Origin: Candidatus Dechloromonas phosphoritropha
GTDB lineage: Bacteria; Pseudomonadota; Gammaproteobacteria; Burkholderiales; Rhodocyclaceae
Assembly (NCBI GenBank): GCA_016722705.1
Contig: JADKGN010000004.1
Location: 2,728,001 to 2,792,000 of the forward strand
DNA: 64,000 nucleotides
Direction of reading: 5' to 3'
Shown: positions 39,508 through 47,730 of the stretch, in pieces
How the letters are laid out: every line of letters starts with the position of its first letter
Position numbering within the stretch: the stretch's first letter is position 1
Notes under the pieces: generated by a model
What the model was told of the DNA's origin: nothing
What the model saw: the letters and a program-made list of their open reading frames with translations, nothing else
Database searches by the model: none
Program-made: the position numbers and the translations under genes

Positions 39508-39990
39508 TCAGTCGTCGCCAGGCTCCATATGGGCCTGCAAGTAATTTGGCAACGTCACATTCTCGATCAGGCTGTGCTGCGTCTCCAGCCAGTCGATCGC
39601 TTCCTCGCAGTGTTCGAGCAGGTCTTCCAGCAGGTCGCGGCTGACGTAGTCCTGGAGTTGCTCGCAGAGGGCAATGCCCTCGACCAGCAGCGGGCGCTGG
39701 ATTTCGCGCTCGAATTTGAGGTCGCTCTGCAGGCATTCGACGACATCCTCGCCGATCATCAGCTTGCCGAGGTTCTGGAGGTTGGGCAGGCCTTCGAGAA
39801 AGAGAACGCGCTCGATCAGCTCGTCGGCCTCCTTCATGACGCGGATCGACTGCCGGTACTGGTAGTCGTTGAGCTTTTCCAGACCCCAGTGGCGGAACAT
39901 GCGGGCATGCAGGAAATACTGGTTGATCGCGGTCAACTCGTTTTTCAGCACCTTGTTCAGGGAGTCGATGACCTTCTTGTCGCCGTTCAT
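39508..39990 (-). CDS. bfr: Bacterioferritin subunit with haem Met but degenerate ferroxidase site
   Basis: A 160-residue bacterioferritin. Aligned to E. coli Bfr, the haem ligand Met52 is kept ([10 protein letters not shown]), but ferroxidase ligands are changed: Glu51 is Val, His54 is Glu, Glu127 is Cys and His130 is Ala. This pattern matches the haem-binding, ferroxidase-defective partner of heteromeric bacterioferritins such as those of Neisseria and Pseudomonas. It starts 10 bases after the other subunit gene, so a mixed 24-mer is likely, storing iron in the cytoplasm with Bfd as release partner. Confidence 0.9.
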   Translation of the reverse strand: MNGDKKVIDSLNKVLKNELTAINQYFLHARMFRHWGLEKLNDYQYRQSIRVMKEADELIERVLFLEGLPNLQNLGKLMIGEDVVECLQSDLKFEREIQRPLLVEGIALCEQLQDYVSRDLLEDLLEHCEEAIDWLETQHSLIENVTLPNYLQAHMEPGDD

Positions 39991-40000
39991 CGTGCGCTCC

Positions 40001-40486
40001 TCAAGCCGGGTTGCTGGAGCCGATCTGGCTCTGCTGATAGTTTTCGAGGCCGATCTGGTCGATCAGGCGCAACTGCTTTTCGAGGTAATAGGCGTGGTCC
40101 ATCTCGGTGTCTTCGAGCTGGATACCGAGCATGTCGCGACTGACGTAATCCTGAGCCAGTTCACAGGCGGCCATCGCCTTCTTCAGTTCGCCGACCACCT
40201 TGTATTCGACGGCGAGGTCGGACTTCAGCATGTCCGGCACGTTCTTGCCGACATTCAGTTCCTCGCGTTTCGCGAGATCGGGCGTGCCTTCGAGGAAGAG
40301 GATGCGCTGGATCAGTGCGCGGGCGTGCTGGCGCTCATGCTCGGACTCGTGCAGCGCCTTTTCAGCCAGTTGGGCAAAGCCCATGTCGGCATACATTTCG
40401 CCGTGGATCAGGTACTGGTCGACGGCGGTCAACTCGCCCGCCAGCAGGTCGTTGAGGATGTCGATGATTTTCTTGTCGCCCTTCAT
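40001..40486 (-). CDS. bfr: Bacterioferritin subunit with ferroxidase site but no haem Met
   Basis: A 161-residue bacterioferritin. By alignment to E. coli Bfr, Glu18, Glu51, His54, Glu94-region, Glu127 and His130 are conserved ([10 protein letters not shown] and [10 protein letters not shown]), so the diiron ferroxidase centre should work. The haem Met52 is replaced by Arg. It is complementary to the adjacent subunit, which keeps Met52 and lacks the ferroxidase ligands. It is the first gene of the pair. Confidence 0.9.
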   Translation of the reverse strand: MKGDKKIIDILNDLLAGELTAVDQYLIHGEMYADMGFAQLAEKALHESEHERQHARALIQRILFLEGTPDLAKREELNVGKNVPDMLKSDLAVEYKVVGELKKAMAACELAQDYVSRDMLGIQLEDTEMDHAYYLEKQLRLIDQIGLENYQQSQIGSSNPA

Positions 40487-40554
40487 GGCGTTCTCCGGAG
40501 GTTGTTGGAAACGGGTGGCTTGCTTGCCTGGATGCCCATTCTAACGGCCGTTGC

Positions 40555-40650
40555 GGCTGGCCTGAAGGCACAGGCGGAATTTTTGTGCCTGCTGCGGTCG
40601 ACCGCGAAAAGCAGTCAAGATTCAAACCGGCGGTGGGGCAGGAGATCAGG
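40555..40650 (+). repeat. Direct repeat copy A (left of hicBA)
   Basis: This stretch of about 95 bp shares a similar sequence with 41329-41430. Both run GGCTGGCCTGAAG, then TTGTGCCTGCTGCGGTCGAC and CG, then AAGATTCAAAC and a GGGCAGG stretch. The exact palindrome CGGTCGACCG is at 40595-40604. The two copies bracket the hicBA locus. Confidence 0.8.
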
Positions 40651-40737
40651 CAGAGACCTTTTGCGCCTTTCGTTTGCAGGATATCCGGTGGAGTAGGGGG
40701 ATATCTACAGCCTCAAAATTGAGGTTGGGTACTGCGG

Positions 40738-40954
40738 CTACAAGGCCGCGATGAATTCGTCCGGCGTTACGTCGGCTTGACGCAAGATGCCAGCCAACGT
40801 GCCGACTTTGACTTCGCTGTGCAGGGGGACGACACAGCCTTTCGATCCACGGCGCATGATGACGTGGCTCCCCGATTGCCAGAAGTTTCTGGAAACCCAG
40901 GCGCTCCAGCGCCCGTGCTACGGTCGCTCCCGCAACGTGCGGCAGCTTAGGCAT
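40738..40954 (-). pseudogene. hicA: Frameshifted HicA toxin gene
   Basis: The first frame encodes MPKLPHVAGATVARALERLG then F; near 40893 the family-like sequence moves to another frame, WQSGSHVIMRRGSKGCVVPL, and continues with VGTLAGILRQADVTPDEFIA to a stop at 40738. The catalytic His of HicA is in SGSHVIMRR. HicA is an mRNA interferase toxin. The frame break should abolish the toxin, unless it is a sequencing error. Its ATG overlaps the end of hicB. Confidence 0.75.
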
Positions 40955-41153
40955 GGGCAGGAACACTGAACATCGTCACCAGCGGATGCCCAGGCACGAG
41001 CAGGGGAAACTCCGACAGATAAAGTGCCGTGGCCTCCTGCAAGTTGGCGAGAGCCTCCTCGACGGTTTCACCCTGAGTAGTGGTGCCCGTTTCAGGATTC
41101 AAGGCTACGTAGCCTCCTTCTTCAGCGGGGCTGAGTACCGCTGTCAGTTCCAT
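40947..41153 (-). CDS. hicB: HicB-family antitoxin
   Basis: A 68-residue HicB-type protein with the partial RNase H-like fold: LTAVLSPAEEGGYVALNPET and then GETVEEALANLQEATALYL. It precedes hicA and overlaps its start codon, so this is the hicB-hicA order. There is no DNA-binding C-terminal domain, which is usual for the short HicB type. Because hicA is broken, the antitoxin may now be without a partner. Confidence 0.85.
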   Translation of the reverse strand: MELTAVLSPAEEGGYVALNPETGTTTQGETVEEALANLQEATALYLSEFPLLVPGHPLVTMFSVPAHA

Positions 41154-41328
41154 GGTTGTGCTCCTTGAAGGAAAAACTGATTGTCGCTCATTCTTTCGTC
41201 CTCCTTTCTGTCATTGTGCGTGCCATCAACCTCCTCCGTTGCGGCTGGGTCTGGCGATTGGCCACATTGCACCCAGTTGACGATACCCTCACAAAATGTC
41301 GATTTGCAAGCGGGGTAGCCGTCCCGGC

Positions 41329-41430
41329 TGGCCTGAAGACGCAGGCAAAATTCTTGTGCCTGCTGCGGTCGACCGTGAAAAATGGCCAAGATTCAAACGG
41401 TGGTCGGGCAGGCGTTCAGGCGGCAACCCG
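41329..41430 (+). repeat. Direct repeat copy B (right of hicBA)
   Basis: Second copy of the element at 40555-40650 in the same orientation, with the exact palindrome CGGTCGACCG at 41365-41374 followed by TGAAAAATGGCCAAG. It reaches into the last codons of rlmA (stop at 41416). Confidence 0.8.
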
Positions 41431-42237
41431 CGCGAAACGGGCGAGGTGCACATCAACGGTCAGCGTCAGCGCGGTGAGCGCGGCGGCTCTGGCGCGGCCC
41501 TCGGCACTGGCGCGGTAGAAGTGCGGGGTCATGGTCAGCAGGTCGGCGATTTGCTCGGTGCCGGCAAGCGCGAAGGAATAGCCGAGCGTTTCCGTTCCAA
41601 GATGCCTGAAACCGGCCGGGGCTGGCGCGTTGCCGGCACGCTCCGGCTTCAGCGCGGGGTAGATGATTTCGCGCAGCTCCCGCAGGTGACCCGGTCCGGA
41701 TTCGACCTGCAGGAGTTCGCCGCCCGCCTTGAGCACCCGGGCGAACTCGGCATAGACCGGGAAGCCGAACAGGCACAGCACGCGGTCCAGCGTTCCCGTC
41801 AGCACCGGCAGGTTGGCGTTGCTGGCGACCACCCAGTTCGGCCGCTTGTCCTGTTTCGTGGCGGTGAGCACGGCCCACTTGGAAATGTCCAGCCCGACGA
41901 TGGCCAGGCTTTGCCCGGCGCCCGCCACAGTGGCCAGTCGGCGCAGGTAATAGCCTTCGCCGCAACCGGCATCGAGGCAGCTGGCAGTGGCCGGCAGACC
42001 GGCGAGCAGCGCGCGGGCGACGGCGTCGGCAATCGGCTGGTAGTGACCGGCCGCCAGAAAGCGCCGCCGGGCGGCAACCATCGCCTTGCTGTCACCGGGA
42101 TCGAGCGAGCGCTTTTTCTGCACCGGCAGCAGGTTCGTGTAGCCATGAGCGGCCACATCGAAACTGTGACCACCGGGGCAGCGCCATGTCGACCCCGTGC
42201 ATGTCAGCGGAGCGCCGTCGAGCGGGCAGGCCAGCAC
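41416..42237 (-). CDS. rlmA: 23S rRNA (guanine-N1)-methyltransferase RlmA
   Basis: A 273-residue SAM-dependent methyltransferase. The N-terminal zinc-binding segment has CPLDGAPL and a later CPGGHSFDVAAHGYTNLL, typical of RlmA. The SAM-binding loop is CLDAGCGEGYYLRRL. RlmA-I methylates G745 of 23S rRNA in gamma- and betaproteobacteria. The gene precedes nothing in an obvious operon; the DUF1622 gene lies 17 bases upstream on the same strand. The 3' end overlaps a dispersed repeat. Confidence 0.88.
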   Translation of the reverse strand: MLACPLDGAPLTCTGSTWRCPGGHSFDVAAHGYTNLLPVQKKRSLDPGDSKAMVAARRRFLAAGHYQPIADAVARALLAGLPATASCLDAGCGEGYYLRRLATVAGAGQSLAIVGLDISKWAVLTATKQDKRPNWVVASNANLPVLTGTLDRVLCLFGFPVYAEFARVLKAGGELLQVESGPGHLRELREIIYPALKPERAGNAPAPAGFRHLGTETLGYSFALAGTEQIADLLTMTPHFYRASAEGRARAAALTALTLTVDVHLARFARVAA

Positions 42238-42254
42238 TTGGAAAGAGGTGACGT

Positions 42255-42662
42255 TCAGGAGCGCTGGCCCGTGGTTTCCGGTTGCCCGCGCGAATCTGTC
42301 GCGGCCACCGGCGCGGCGGCTTCAGGCCTGGCCTGCCAGGGCCAGCGGCCGGTGATTTCGAGTTCGAGGGTGAAACTGAGGAAGGTGCGGACGACGACGA
42401 TCAGCCCGAGAACGCCGACGCTGCTGAAACTGGGGTCGACGGCCACGGTGTTGATGATGTCGGCCGCGACGAGGAACTCGAGGCCGAGCAGGATGGCGCG
42501 CGCCAGCGTCTGGCGATACCACTCGTACAGGTGGCTGCCAGCCATTCCGCGCGCCGCGCGGGTGAGCGCCACGAGCGAGGCGAACAGGGTTCCGAGCGCC
42601 ATGACGAATATGCCCGCGAGTTCCAGGGCGGCGGTAGTCCAGTGGATGATCGTCTCGAACAT
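42255..42662 (-). CDS. DUF1622 family membrane protein
   Basis: A 135-residue membrane protein with three predicted helices and the family stretch GLEFLVAADIINTVAVDPS. The start at 42662 (MFETIIHW) places the first helix at the N-terminus; the frame is open to 42695. The C-terminus is Ala/Pro-rich and polar. Function unknown. It is transcribed with rlmA in close spacing. Confidence 0.82.
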   Translation of the reverse strand: MFETIIHWTTAALELAGIFVMALGTLFASLVALTRAARGMAGSHLYEWYRQTLARAILLGLEFLVAADIINTVAVDPSFSSVGVLGLIVVVRTFLSFTLELEITGRWPWQARPEAAAPVAATDSRGQPETTGQRS

Positions 42663-42858
42663 GGGCTTTCCTTGGCGATTGAGGTTGGTGATCAACTCGG
42701 AGCGAAGAGGGCTGCGCGGCAGGTTGCGCAGTTGCGCGTGAGCGTAATTCTAGGCCGGTTTGCAATCTGCAAGTCAGGGCGTAATGACTTGCTTGCTTGA
42801 GGAAACTCCAGCCAAATATATCGACCCCTTCGACTATTCTGTTGGCCAAGCCGGCGCG

Positions 42859-43668
42859 CTACCCGCCGAGCAGGAAGCTGGTCACCGCCGCCCACCATTT
42901 GCCGTCGACCTGCATCATCCAGTCATTGTGATCGCTGGCCGGGATTGCCCATAGTCTTTTGGGGCCGGGCAGTGAGGCGAACAAGGCCTCGCCAAAGGGC
43001 GCTGGCACGATGCTGTCCTGGGCCGCTATGACCACCGCAACCGGGCCACGAAAACCGGCCAGGTTGGCGATGTTGTCGTAGCGGTCGTGCAACAGTAAAT
43101 CGACGGGTGCCCAAGGGTAGTGGTGGTGCGCTACCTGTTTGAGGCTATCCCAGGGGGTAATCAGCAGCAGGCCGGAAAGATCGTCCGGAGAATTTTTGGC
43201 AACCGCCGCCGCGACGCCGGCGCCCAACGATTCACCAGCCACCAGCAAGGGGCCGGGAAACTGTTCGCGGACGCGGGCGAGTGTTTCCGCCGCATCGCGC
43301 ACCAGCGCAGCCTCTCCCGGTTGACCGGGGCGCGGACCGTAGCCCGGATACTCGGCCAGGATGACGCGCAGGCCGGCGTTGGCAAGCGCTTCGGCAACCC
43401 AGCCCCGGTGACCGGCGTGACCAGCGTTGCCATGAAAAAACACAAGGGTGCCGCGTGCCTCCGCGCGCGGTTTGCGCAACAGACCGCGAAAGTCGTTGGC
43501 GTCCGGCCAGGGTTCGAGTCCGCCGCGCCGGGCTTCGGCGACAACCTCGGCAAGCGGCGCGCTGGTGGGGAAATAAAGCAGGTGGTCCTGAAACATGAAT
43601 AGCCCTCCCCAAATCAACGCGGCGCCAGCCATTACGCTCAGTATCATCCGCCTAAGTCCCGGACTCAC
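42859..43668 (-). CDS. Membrane-anchored alpha/beta hydrolase (Bem46-like)
   Basis: A serine hydrolase of about 270 residues with one N-terminal hydrophobic anchor (MILSVMAGAALIWGGLF) and the fold motifs LVFFHGNAGHAGHRG, the elbow VAGESLGAG, an Asp in AAQDSIVP and the His in ASDHNDW. The GTG at 43668 or the ATG at 43647 is a likely start; the frame runs back to a TTG at 43707, but that part overlaps the 3' end of a DUF2784 remnant. Substrate unknown. No signal peptidase site is clear, so it is probably anchored to the inner membrane. Confidence 0.82.
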   Translation of the reverse strand: MSPGLRRMILSVMAGAALIWGGLFMFQDHLLYFPTSAPLAEVVAEARRGGLEPWPDANDFRGLLRKPRAEARGTLVFFHGNAGHAGHRGWVAEALANAGLRVILAEYPGYGPRPGQPGEAALVRDAAETLARVREQFPGPLLVAGESLGAGVAAAVAKNSPDDLSGLLLITPWDSLKQVAHHHYPWAPVDLLLHDRYDNIANLAGFRGPVAVVIAAQDSIVPAPFGEALFASLPGPKRLWAIPASDHNDWMMQVDGKWWAAVTSFLLGG

Positions 43669-43770
43669 GGCGCTGGCCGGCGGCATAGGCCGCGAAGTTG
43701 ATGACAATCACGGCGACCCCCAGAACCATTTGCCATTCGCGCGTCAGTCCTTTCGGGTATTTGATGAGCC
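43652..43770 (-). pseudogene. C-terminal fragment of a DUF2784 gene
   Basis: The - strand encodes YPKGLTREWQMVLGVAVIVI and then NFAAYAAGQRR to a stop at 43652, the end of a DUF2784 protein. The rest is missing; at 43770 the sequence turns into a repeat element also found at 50323. Confidence 0.7.
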
Positions 43771-43864
43771 CAAATGGGTCAAAGACATTTCGATCAGGAG
43801 CCGCAAGCCGGGGCCAAAAGAGTCAGAGTAAATTAGATTTTTCAATACACTCTGACCCTCTTGG
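43770..43864. repeat. Palindromic GGGTCAGAG-type element, copy 1
   Basis: About 95 bp nearly identical to 50323-50419. It contains GGGTCAAAGACATTTCGATC and, further right, an inverted repeat of the type CCAAAAGAGTCAGAGTAAAT / ATACACTCTGACCCTCTTGG around a short loop, which would form a strong hairpin. It abuts a broken DUF2784 gene, as does copy 2. Confidence 0.85.
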
Positions 43865-43913
43865 TTGGGCGCGGCTTTATCGCGCCAATCCGGATTGAGT
43901 TACGGGTTAGATT

Positions 43914-44219
43914 CTACTCACCTTCACCAACAGGTTCACTTGATGTCCCCAAGAACCCGCGCCCTTGCGCAAAGTAGATGTTAATGGGGTTCTCGTTACG
44001 GAGAACGTCAAGGACGCTTTGAAACATAGCGGAAGGGAGATGCATTTTGATAATCCCGTTATCGTTTGCATCGGCTTCAAAGACCATTCCAGGATCGTTG
44101 AATCGAACCCAAGCTAGGGTTTTGCCCGCCGCATCGCTCAGTTGGATCTGAGCGCGGTTCGTTTGGTAACCATCTGGGCTACCATAAAATAAAATACTGT
44201 AACTTGCTACTGCTGGCAT
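43914..44219 (-). CDS. Conserved hypothetical protein, about 100 residues
   Basis: A 101-residue soluble protein with WVRFNDPGM, then NGIIKMHLPSAMFQSVLDVL and a C-terminal SSEPVGEGE. I recall this pattern as a small widely spread protein without known function. The ATG at 44219 has GGAGC seven bases upstream; the frame is open to 44279. No membrane segment or signal peptide. It lies alone in the repeat-rich region. Confidence 0.75.
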   Translation of the reverse strand: MPAVASYSILFYGSPDGYQTNRAQIQLSDAAGKTLAWVRFNDPGMVFEADANDNGIIKMHLPSAMFQSVLDVLRNENPINIYFAQGRGFLGTSSEPVGEGE

Positions 44220-44310
44220 ACGATTGCTCCTTGATTTTGAAATAGGGTGGCTGTTCAAACATTTCCAGTTCGCCACCAAAATACTGGAACCTAACTATGG
44301 GAGAACAACC

Positions 44311-44382
44311 GGGGACAGCCCACGGTTTTTGGCTGTTTTTCGCGGTTGACCGTGGCAATGAGTGGAAATCGTGGTCTGTCCC
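44311..44382. repeat. Inverted-repeat element with central CGGTTGACCG
   Basis: Arms GGGACAGCCCACGGTTT (44312-44328) and GAAATCGTGGTCTGTCCC (44365-44382) are inverted repeats with few mismatches. The central core CGGTTGACCG (44343-44352) belongs to the dispersed CGGTCGACCG family, oriented to the - strand. The whole unit of 71 bp resembles a small MITE or REP-type element. The region 44220-44564 otherwise holds no gene. Confidence 0.75.
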
Positions 44383-44564
44383 GAATGGCACTAAGTTAAG
44401 GCTGTCCAGCATGCCCAGCGCTAGCATTGTGGCTGCAAAAACGGACGCAATACGTCCGTAACTTAGTACCATTCTGGTCTGTCCCCGATTCTTGCGATTC
44501 TTGTAACCGCCGCTGCGCGGCTATATCGCGCAGCGTTGGGCCACACGCTAGCGGCCAAGAGGTG

Positions 44565-44759
44565 CTAATGCACCTGTTGAGAAATGCCAAGAAGTCTCCA
44601 TATCTCGGCAAAGAACACTTGGTCGCCGATTTCACCATTGATGTATTGCGCCATCAGTTTCTCTGTTTCCGGCGTTAACTCGACACCACGTTTTATCGAG
44701 TTTTCTTTTGCAAGCTCATACGCAGCCCTTCGCTTCGCTCGCTCTTTCTCATTGATCAT
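44565..44759 (-). CDS. Small VbhA-like antitoxin homologue (orphan)
   Basis: A 64-residue protein. The segment SIKRGVELTPETEKLMAQYI followed by NGEI resembles the inhibitory helix region of VbhA-type antitoxins that block Fic AMP-transferases. No Fic gene is adjacent, so it would be an orphan. The N-terminus is basic (NEKERAKRRAAYELAKEN). The assignment is by pattern only. Confidence 0.5.
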   Translation of the reverse strand: MINEKERAKRRAAYELAKENSIKRGVELTPETEKLMAQYINGEIGDQVFFAEIWRLLGISQQVH

Positions 44760-45184
44760 GGCAGTTCCTCAGGATCGATTTCGCTGATGGGCGGCGCTTC
44801 GACAACAGCGTGATCAGGCGTCAGTATAAGTCGGTGCTGGTTGGCCGGCGATTGCGAGTGAAAATTGAAAGGTGGGACCCCCGTTCGCGGGCGCGCAGCG
44901 GCCGCGAACTATTAGGTAAGCCTCCCAAATCCAGAGGCGTTTGTATCAAACAAGAACGAACTATCAACCACAAATTATCGGGAAGCGATGGAATTGTGCC
45001 TCTCATTTTAAGCGCATCATACCCCGGCATGACTATCCCCAGAACCTGCTGGATAGCGTTCACGAATGGATTCGCTTGAAACCCGAAGGGCCCAGAATGG
45101 AATCATGCCCCGGAATCCAACTTGTGCGACAGCAACGCTGGACTGCGATCAGGGCCAGCGAAAATCTTCCCGCAAATGACAAGG
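44760..45184. other. Intergenic stretch without recognised features
   Basis: No gene with a recognisable domain lies here. Short open frames (for example 44810-45079 on the +) have no ribosome site and no family resemblance. The base composition is lower in GC than the surroundings. Confidence 0.5.
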
Positions 45185-45372
45185 CCGCGCGCCTCAGCCT
45201 ATCCCGGAATTTCGCAGACAGCCTTCACCACCCCGATGTGACAGGCGACAGCGTGTTCGAGCGCGAGTTCGACTTCGTCGGCGAGGGCGACCGTCATTGA
45301 TCGTTTCTGCTGCACCTAGATCAGGCGATTTTCGGCTACGCCGCAGGCGGCGGATTGTGCGCGCTGCAGCGG
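45185..45372 (-). pseudogene. Degenerate third copy of feoA
   Basis: On the - strand, MTVALADEVELALEHAVACH corresponds to the C-terminal half of FeoA (MTVILADEVELALEHAV in the intact copies), and the DNA to the left and right also aligns with the feoA region at 46175-46450. Several substitutions and indels and the loss of the N-terminal part show that it is not functional. Confidence 0.7.
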
Positions 45373-45398
45373 GGCGACCGCCCCCGTCCGGAAACGCC

Positions 45399-45420
45399 GA
45401 GCCCGGCTTCAGCCGGGCTC
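45399..45420 (-). terminator. Hairpin downstream of the PsiF-repeat gene
   Basis: A perfect 10-bp stem GAGCCCGGCT/AGCCGGGCTC with a 2-base loop lies about 50 bases past the stop codon of the PsiF-repeat gene. The T tract is weak, so it could be a processing hairpin rather than a strong terminator. Confidence 0.45.
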
Positions 45421-45467
45421 GGGTCGATCATGGGCGGTCGATCGGTGCCGCCCCTTGCCGTGACTAA

Positions 45468-45896
45468 TCAGTTGCCGGCGTCGCACTTCTTCATGAACGA
45501 GGTCTTGGCTGCACCGTGGAGGGGTTTGCCGTTCTTGTCCACCGCCTTGGCTTCGCAGCCCGACGGGGAACTGCCGCCACTGCACTTCTTCATGAATGAG
45601 GTCTTGGCTGCGCCGTGGAGGGGTTTGCCGTTCTTGTCGACAGCCTTGGCTTCGCAACTGGCAGCGGCTGGTGCCGCGGCGGCCGCCGGAGTTGCTGCCG
45701 GAGTTGCTGCCGGAGTTGCTGCCGGAGTTGCCGCCGGCATGGCGGGGGCGACAGGAGCGGCGGGAACGGCGGCAGGCGCCGGCATGGCGGCCGCCGGGGT
45801 GGCCGGCTTTCCGGGTTGGGCGGGCGACGGTGCCTGAGCGTGCGCGACACCTAGCGCGAGCATCATGGCCATTGCAGCGGTGAACAATTTACGCAT
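45468..45896 (-). CDS. Secreted protein with two PsiF-type repeats
   Basis: A 142-residue exported protein. The signal peptide ends ALGVAHA. A Pro/Ala-rich linker follows, with repeated PAAT units. The C-terminal part has two near-identical 25-residue repeats with Cys at both ends (CEAKAVDKNGKPLHGAAKTS to MKKC), resembling PsiF repeats of phosphate-starvation-inducible proteins. The role of PsiF is unknown. The near-identity of the two repeats indicates recent duplication. It has no obvious operon partner. Confidence 0.78.
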   Translation of the reverse strand: MRKLFTAAMAMMLALGVAHAQAPSPAQPGKPATPAAAMPAPAAVPAAPVAPAMPAATPAATPAATPAATPAAAAAPAAASCEAKAVDKNGKPLHGAAKTSFMKKCSGGSSPSGCEAKAVDKNGKPLHGAAKTSFMKKCDAGN

Positions 45897-46174
45897 AACC
45901 TTCTCCTTTGAGTATGAAAGGCAGATTGCCTTGAACGGTTAACGCGGTACTCGGCATTTCGTTGACACAAGTGGCCGCCGGTTACCAGATTTGCCTCCCG
46001 GGGTGATCCATGAACTTGGCTGATGGGCAGGCCATCGAGTTGTTGGTCGTTGCTAACCGGCCTGCCGTAATACTCATCGGCGCCGACCCCGACGGTACGC
46101 GCCCGGCGCTGGCTCCGTGTTTCCGGCCCCGGGCGGAAAGTCGTCAAGGCATCATCGCGCTGCCGCTGCTCCGG

Positions 46175-46450
46175 CTATCCCCGGCTCTCGCCAACGTCCT
46201 TCTCCACCCAGATATGCCGGGAGACGGCGTGTTCGAGCGCGAGTTCGACTTCGTCGGCGAGGATGACGGTCATCGGCCGCTGTTGCAGCACCTTGAGCGG
46301 GCGCGATTCGGCGAGGCCGTAGGCGGTGAGTTGTTCGCGCTGGAGCGCGTCGATTTCGTCGCCGAATCCGGCGAGGCGGACTTCCTGGCCGGGCGGAATG
46401 AAGGCGAGCGGCAGGCGGGCCGCCTTGCGGATGTCGGGTTTCGGGCTCAT
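46175..46450 (-). CDS. feoA: FeoA, duplicated copy
   Basis: A 91-residue SH3-like FeoA protein, nearly identical to the one at 54102-54377. Only the last residues (DVGESRG) and one internal position differ. FeoA assists FeoB in Fe2+ uptake. This copy is intact but is followed upstream by a truncated feoB, so it may not form a working pair unless it serves the full FeoB in trans. Expression is uncertain because the original promoter side is missing. Confidence 0.85.
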   Translation of the reverse strand: MSPKPDIRKAARLPLAFIPPGQEVRLAGFGDEIDALQREQLTAYGLAESRPLKVLQQRPMTVILADEVELALEHAVSRHIWVEKDVGESRG

Positions 46451-46451
46451 G

Positions 46452-47214
46452 TCAGGACCAGACGGCGTGCAGCAACAGGTTGAACAGGCCGCCGACGAGG
46501 AAGGCGAAGGGGACGATGACGGCGACCATGGCCAGCGCGATCTTCAGGCCCTGTTCCTTGACCATCATCATCAGGCTGGCGAAACAGGGAATGAACAGCG
46601 TGATCGTGATCATGCCAACCACCGCCTGGATCGGGCTCAGGCTGTGCGCCATGGCGAAGAGGCCGGTGGCGCCGAAATCACGACGCAGGAAGCCCATGAC
46701 GAAGGCGGCGCTGGCTTCCGGCGGCAGGCCGAGCCAGCCGGTGACCAGCGGTTCGCCGACCTTGATGATGCCGGGCAAGGCGCCGGTCTTGTCGAGCACG
46801 AACATGATGAAGGTGCCGAGCAGGAAGAGCGGAATGACCTCGACCAGGTACCACTGGAGGCGGCCGGCGGTCTTCTTGAGCACGTTGCCGAGGGCGACGC
46901 CGAGTTGCGCCGAACAGGGAATGGCGAGCGCCAGCAACAGGATGGTGATCATGCGCTCGCGCGGGCTGTGCAGGATGCGCGTGGTCAGCGTCGCCATTGT
47001 CACGCAGCCGAGGCCGAGCACCATCGGCAGCACGGCGCGGCCATTGAGGCCGATCAGCGCGAACAGCCGGTTGGCGATGACCGACAGGCGCGGCAGGTAG
47101 CCGGAATCCTCGAGCACGCCGAAGGCGATGAAGAAGGTGGTGACGATGGGGAGAATGAGCGCCAGGGCGTAGGTCATGCCCATGGTCCACAACCCGTACT
47201 TGCCGACCAGCAGT
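46452..47214 (-). pseudogene. Truncated feoB duplicate with an internal 156-bp deletion
   Basis: The sequence matches the C-terminal part of the intact feoB (54379-56328) closely, from WTMGMTYALA to the stop codon. The G domain and first helices are absent. Relative to the intact gene, 52 codons are missing exactly between two TGCCGAGG direct repeats. Homology ends at about 47214, where an unrelated gene begins. It keeps an open frame but lacks the GTPase, so transport is not expected. Confidence 0.88.
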
Positions 47215-47218
47215 TCTG

Positions 47219-47578
47219 CTAATTACCCGCTGTCGAGGTGATGAGCAGGGTTCGCGGCCCCAACTGGCGCGAGACGTTGTTCATCCACATGCCGAGCCCC
47301 ATGTCTACCCGGCCGGAGGTGGGTGGCGCCGTGGGGCGAAGTTCCCAGGGGTAGTCCATCTGCTGCTCGAACTCGTCGATCAGCCACTTGCCACCGTAAC
47401 CTCCCCCGTCCGAGACCTTGTGCATGGTGAGCCGTTCTGTGTAAACGACACCCATGGTGGTCGAGTTCCCTTCGAGGTAGACCGAAAGCTCTGGGCACTT
47501 GGCTTTGGCGGCTATCGCCAGAGCGGATGGAGCCCACAGCAAGGCCGCAGCAAGCACGATGGATAACATTCGCCGCAT
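47219..47578 (-). CDS. Small exported protein of unknown function
   Basis: A 119-residue protein with a clear signal peptide (MLSIVLAAALLWAPSALA). The mature part has no recognised motif; it contains SDGGGYGGKWLIDEFEQQMD and an Arg/Pro-containing stretch. The stop codon lies five bases from the junction with the feoB duplicate, so the 3' end may have been altered by the rearrangement. Only one internal Cys is present. Confidence 0.6.
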   Translation of the reverse strand: MRRMLSIVLAAALLWAPSALAIAAKAKCPELSVYLEGNSTTMGVVYTERLTMHKVSDGGGYGGKWLIDEFEQQMDYPWELRPTAPPTSGRVDMGLGMWMNNVSRQLGPRTLLITSTAGN

Positions 47579-47610
47579 GGTTATAGCTCCCCCTAAGGAT
47601 AGGAATTCAC

Positions 47611-47722
47611 CCCAAAGGGGTCAGAGACATTTCCTGTGTTCTTTTGGTTGAAGAAGAATCCGAGTTGCTGCGGTCGACCGGAAAAACTGGCCAGAAACTG
47701 GAAATTACTCTGATCCCTTTCA
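47611..47722. repeat. Inverted-repeat element with CGGTCGACCG core, upstream of the CotH gene
   Basis: Outer arms AAAGGGGTCAGAGACATTTC (47615 onward) and GAAATTACTCTGATCCCTTT (47701-47720) are inverted repeats. Inside lies the exact palindrome CGGTCGACCG (47671-47680) followed by GAAAAACTGGCC. This joins both dispersed-repeat signatures in one unit. Confidence 0.8.
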
Positions 47723-47730
47723 CCGCATTC

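Noticed and set aside
41144..41389. 81-codon - strand ORF upstream of hicB
   Set aside because: Its middle is the dispersed repeat and no family is recognisable; it overlaps the hicB 5' region.
44179..44472. 97-codon - strand ORF with a signal-like start
   Set aside because: It runs through the inverted-repeat element at 44311-44382 and into the better supported hypothetical gene, so it is a chance frame.
46326..47222. Long + strand frame opposite the feoAB duplicate
   Set aside because: Same shadow as the one at 54253-56316, carried along with the duplicated DNA.
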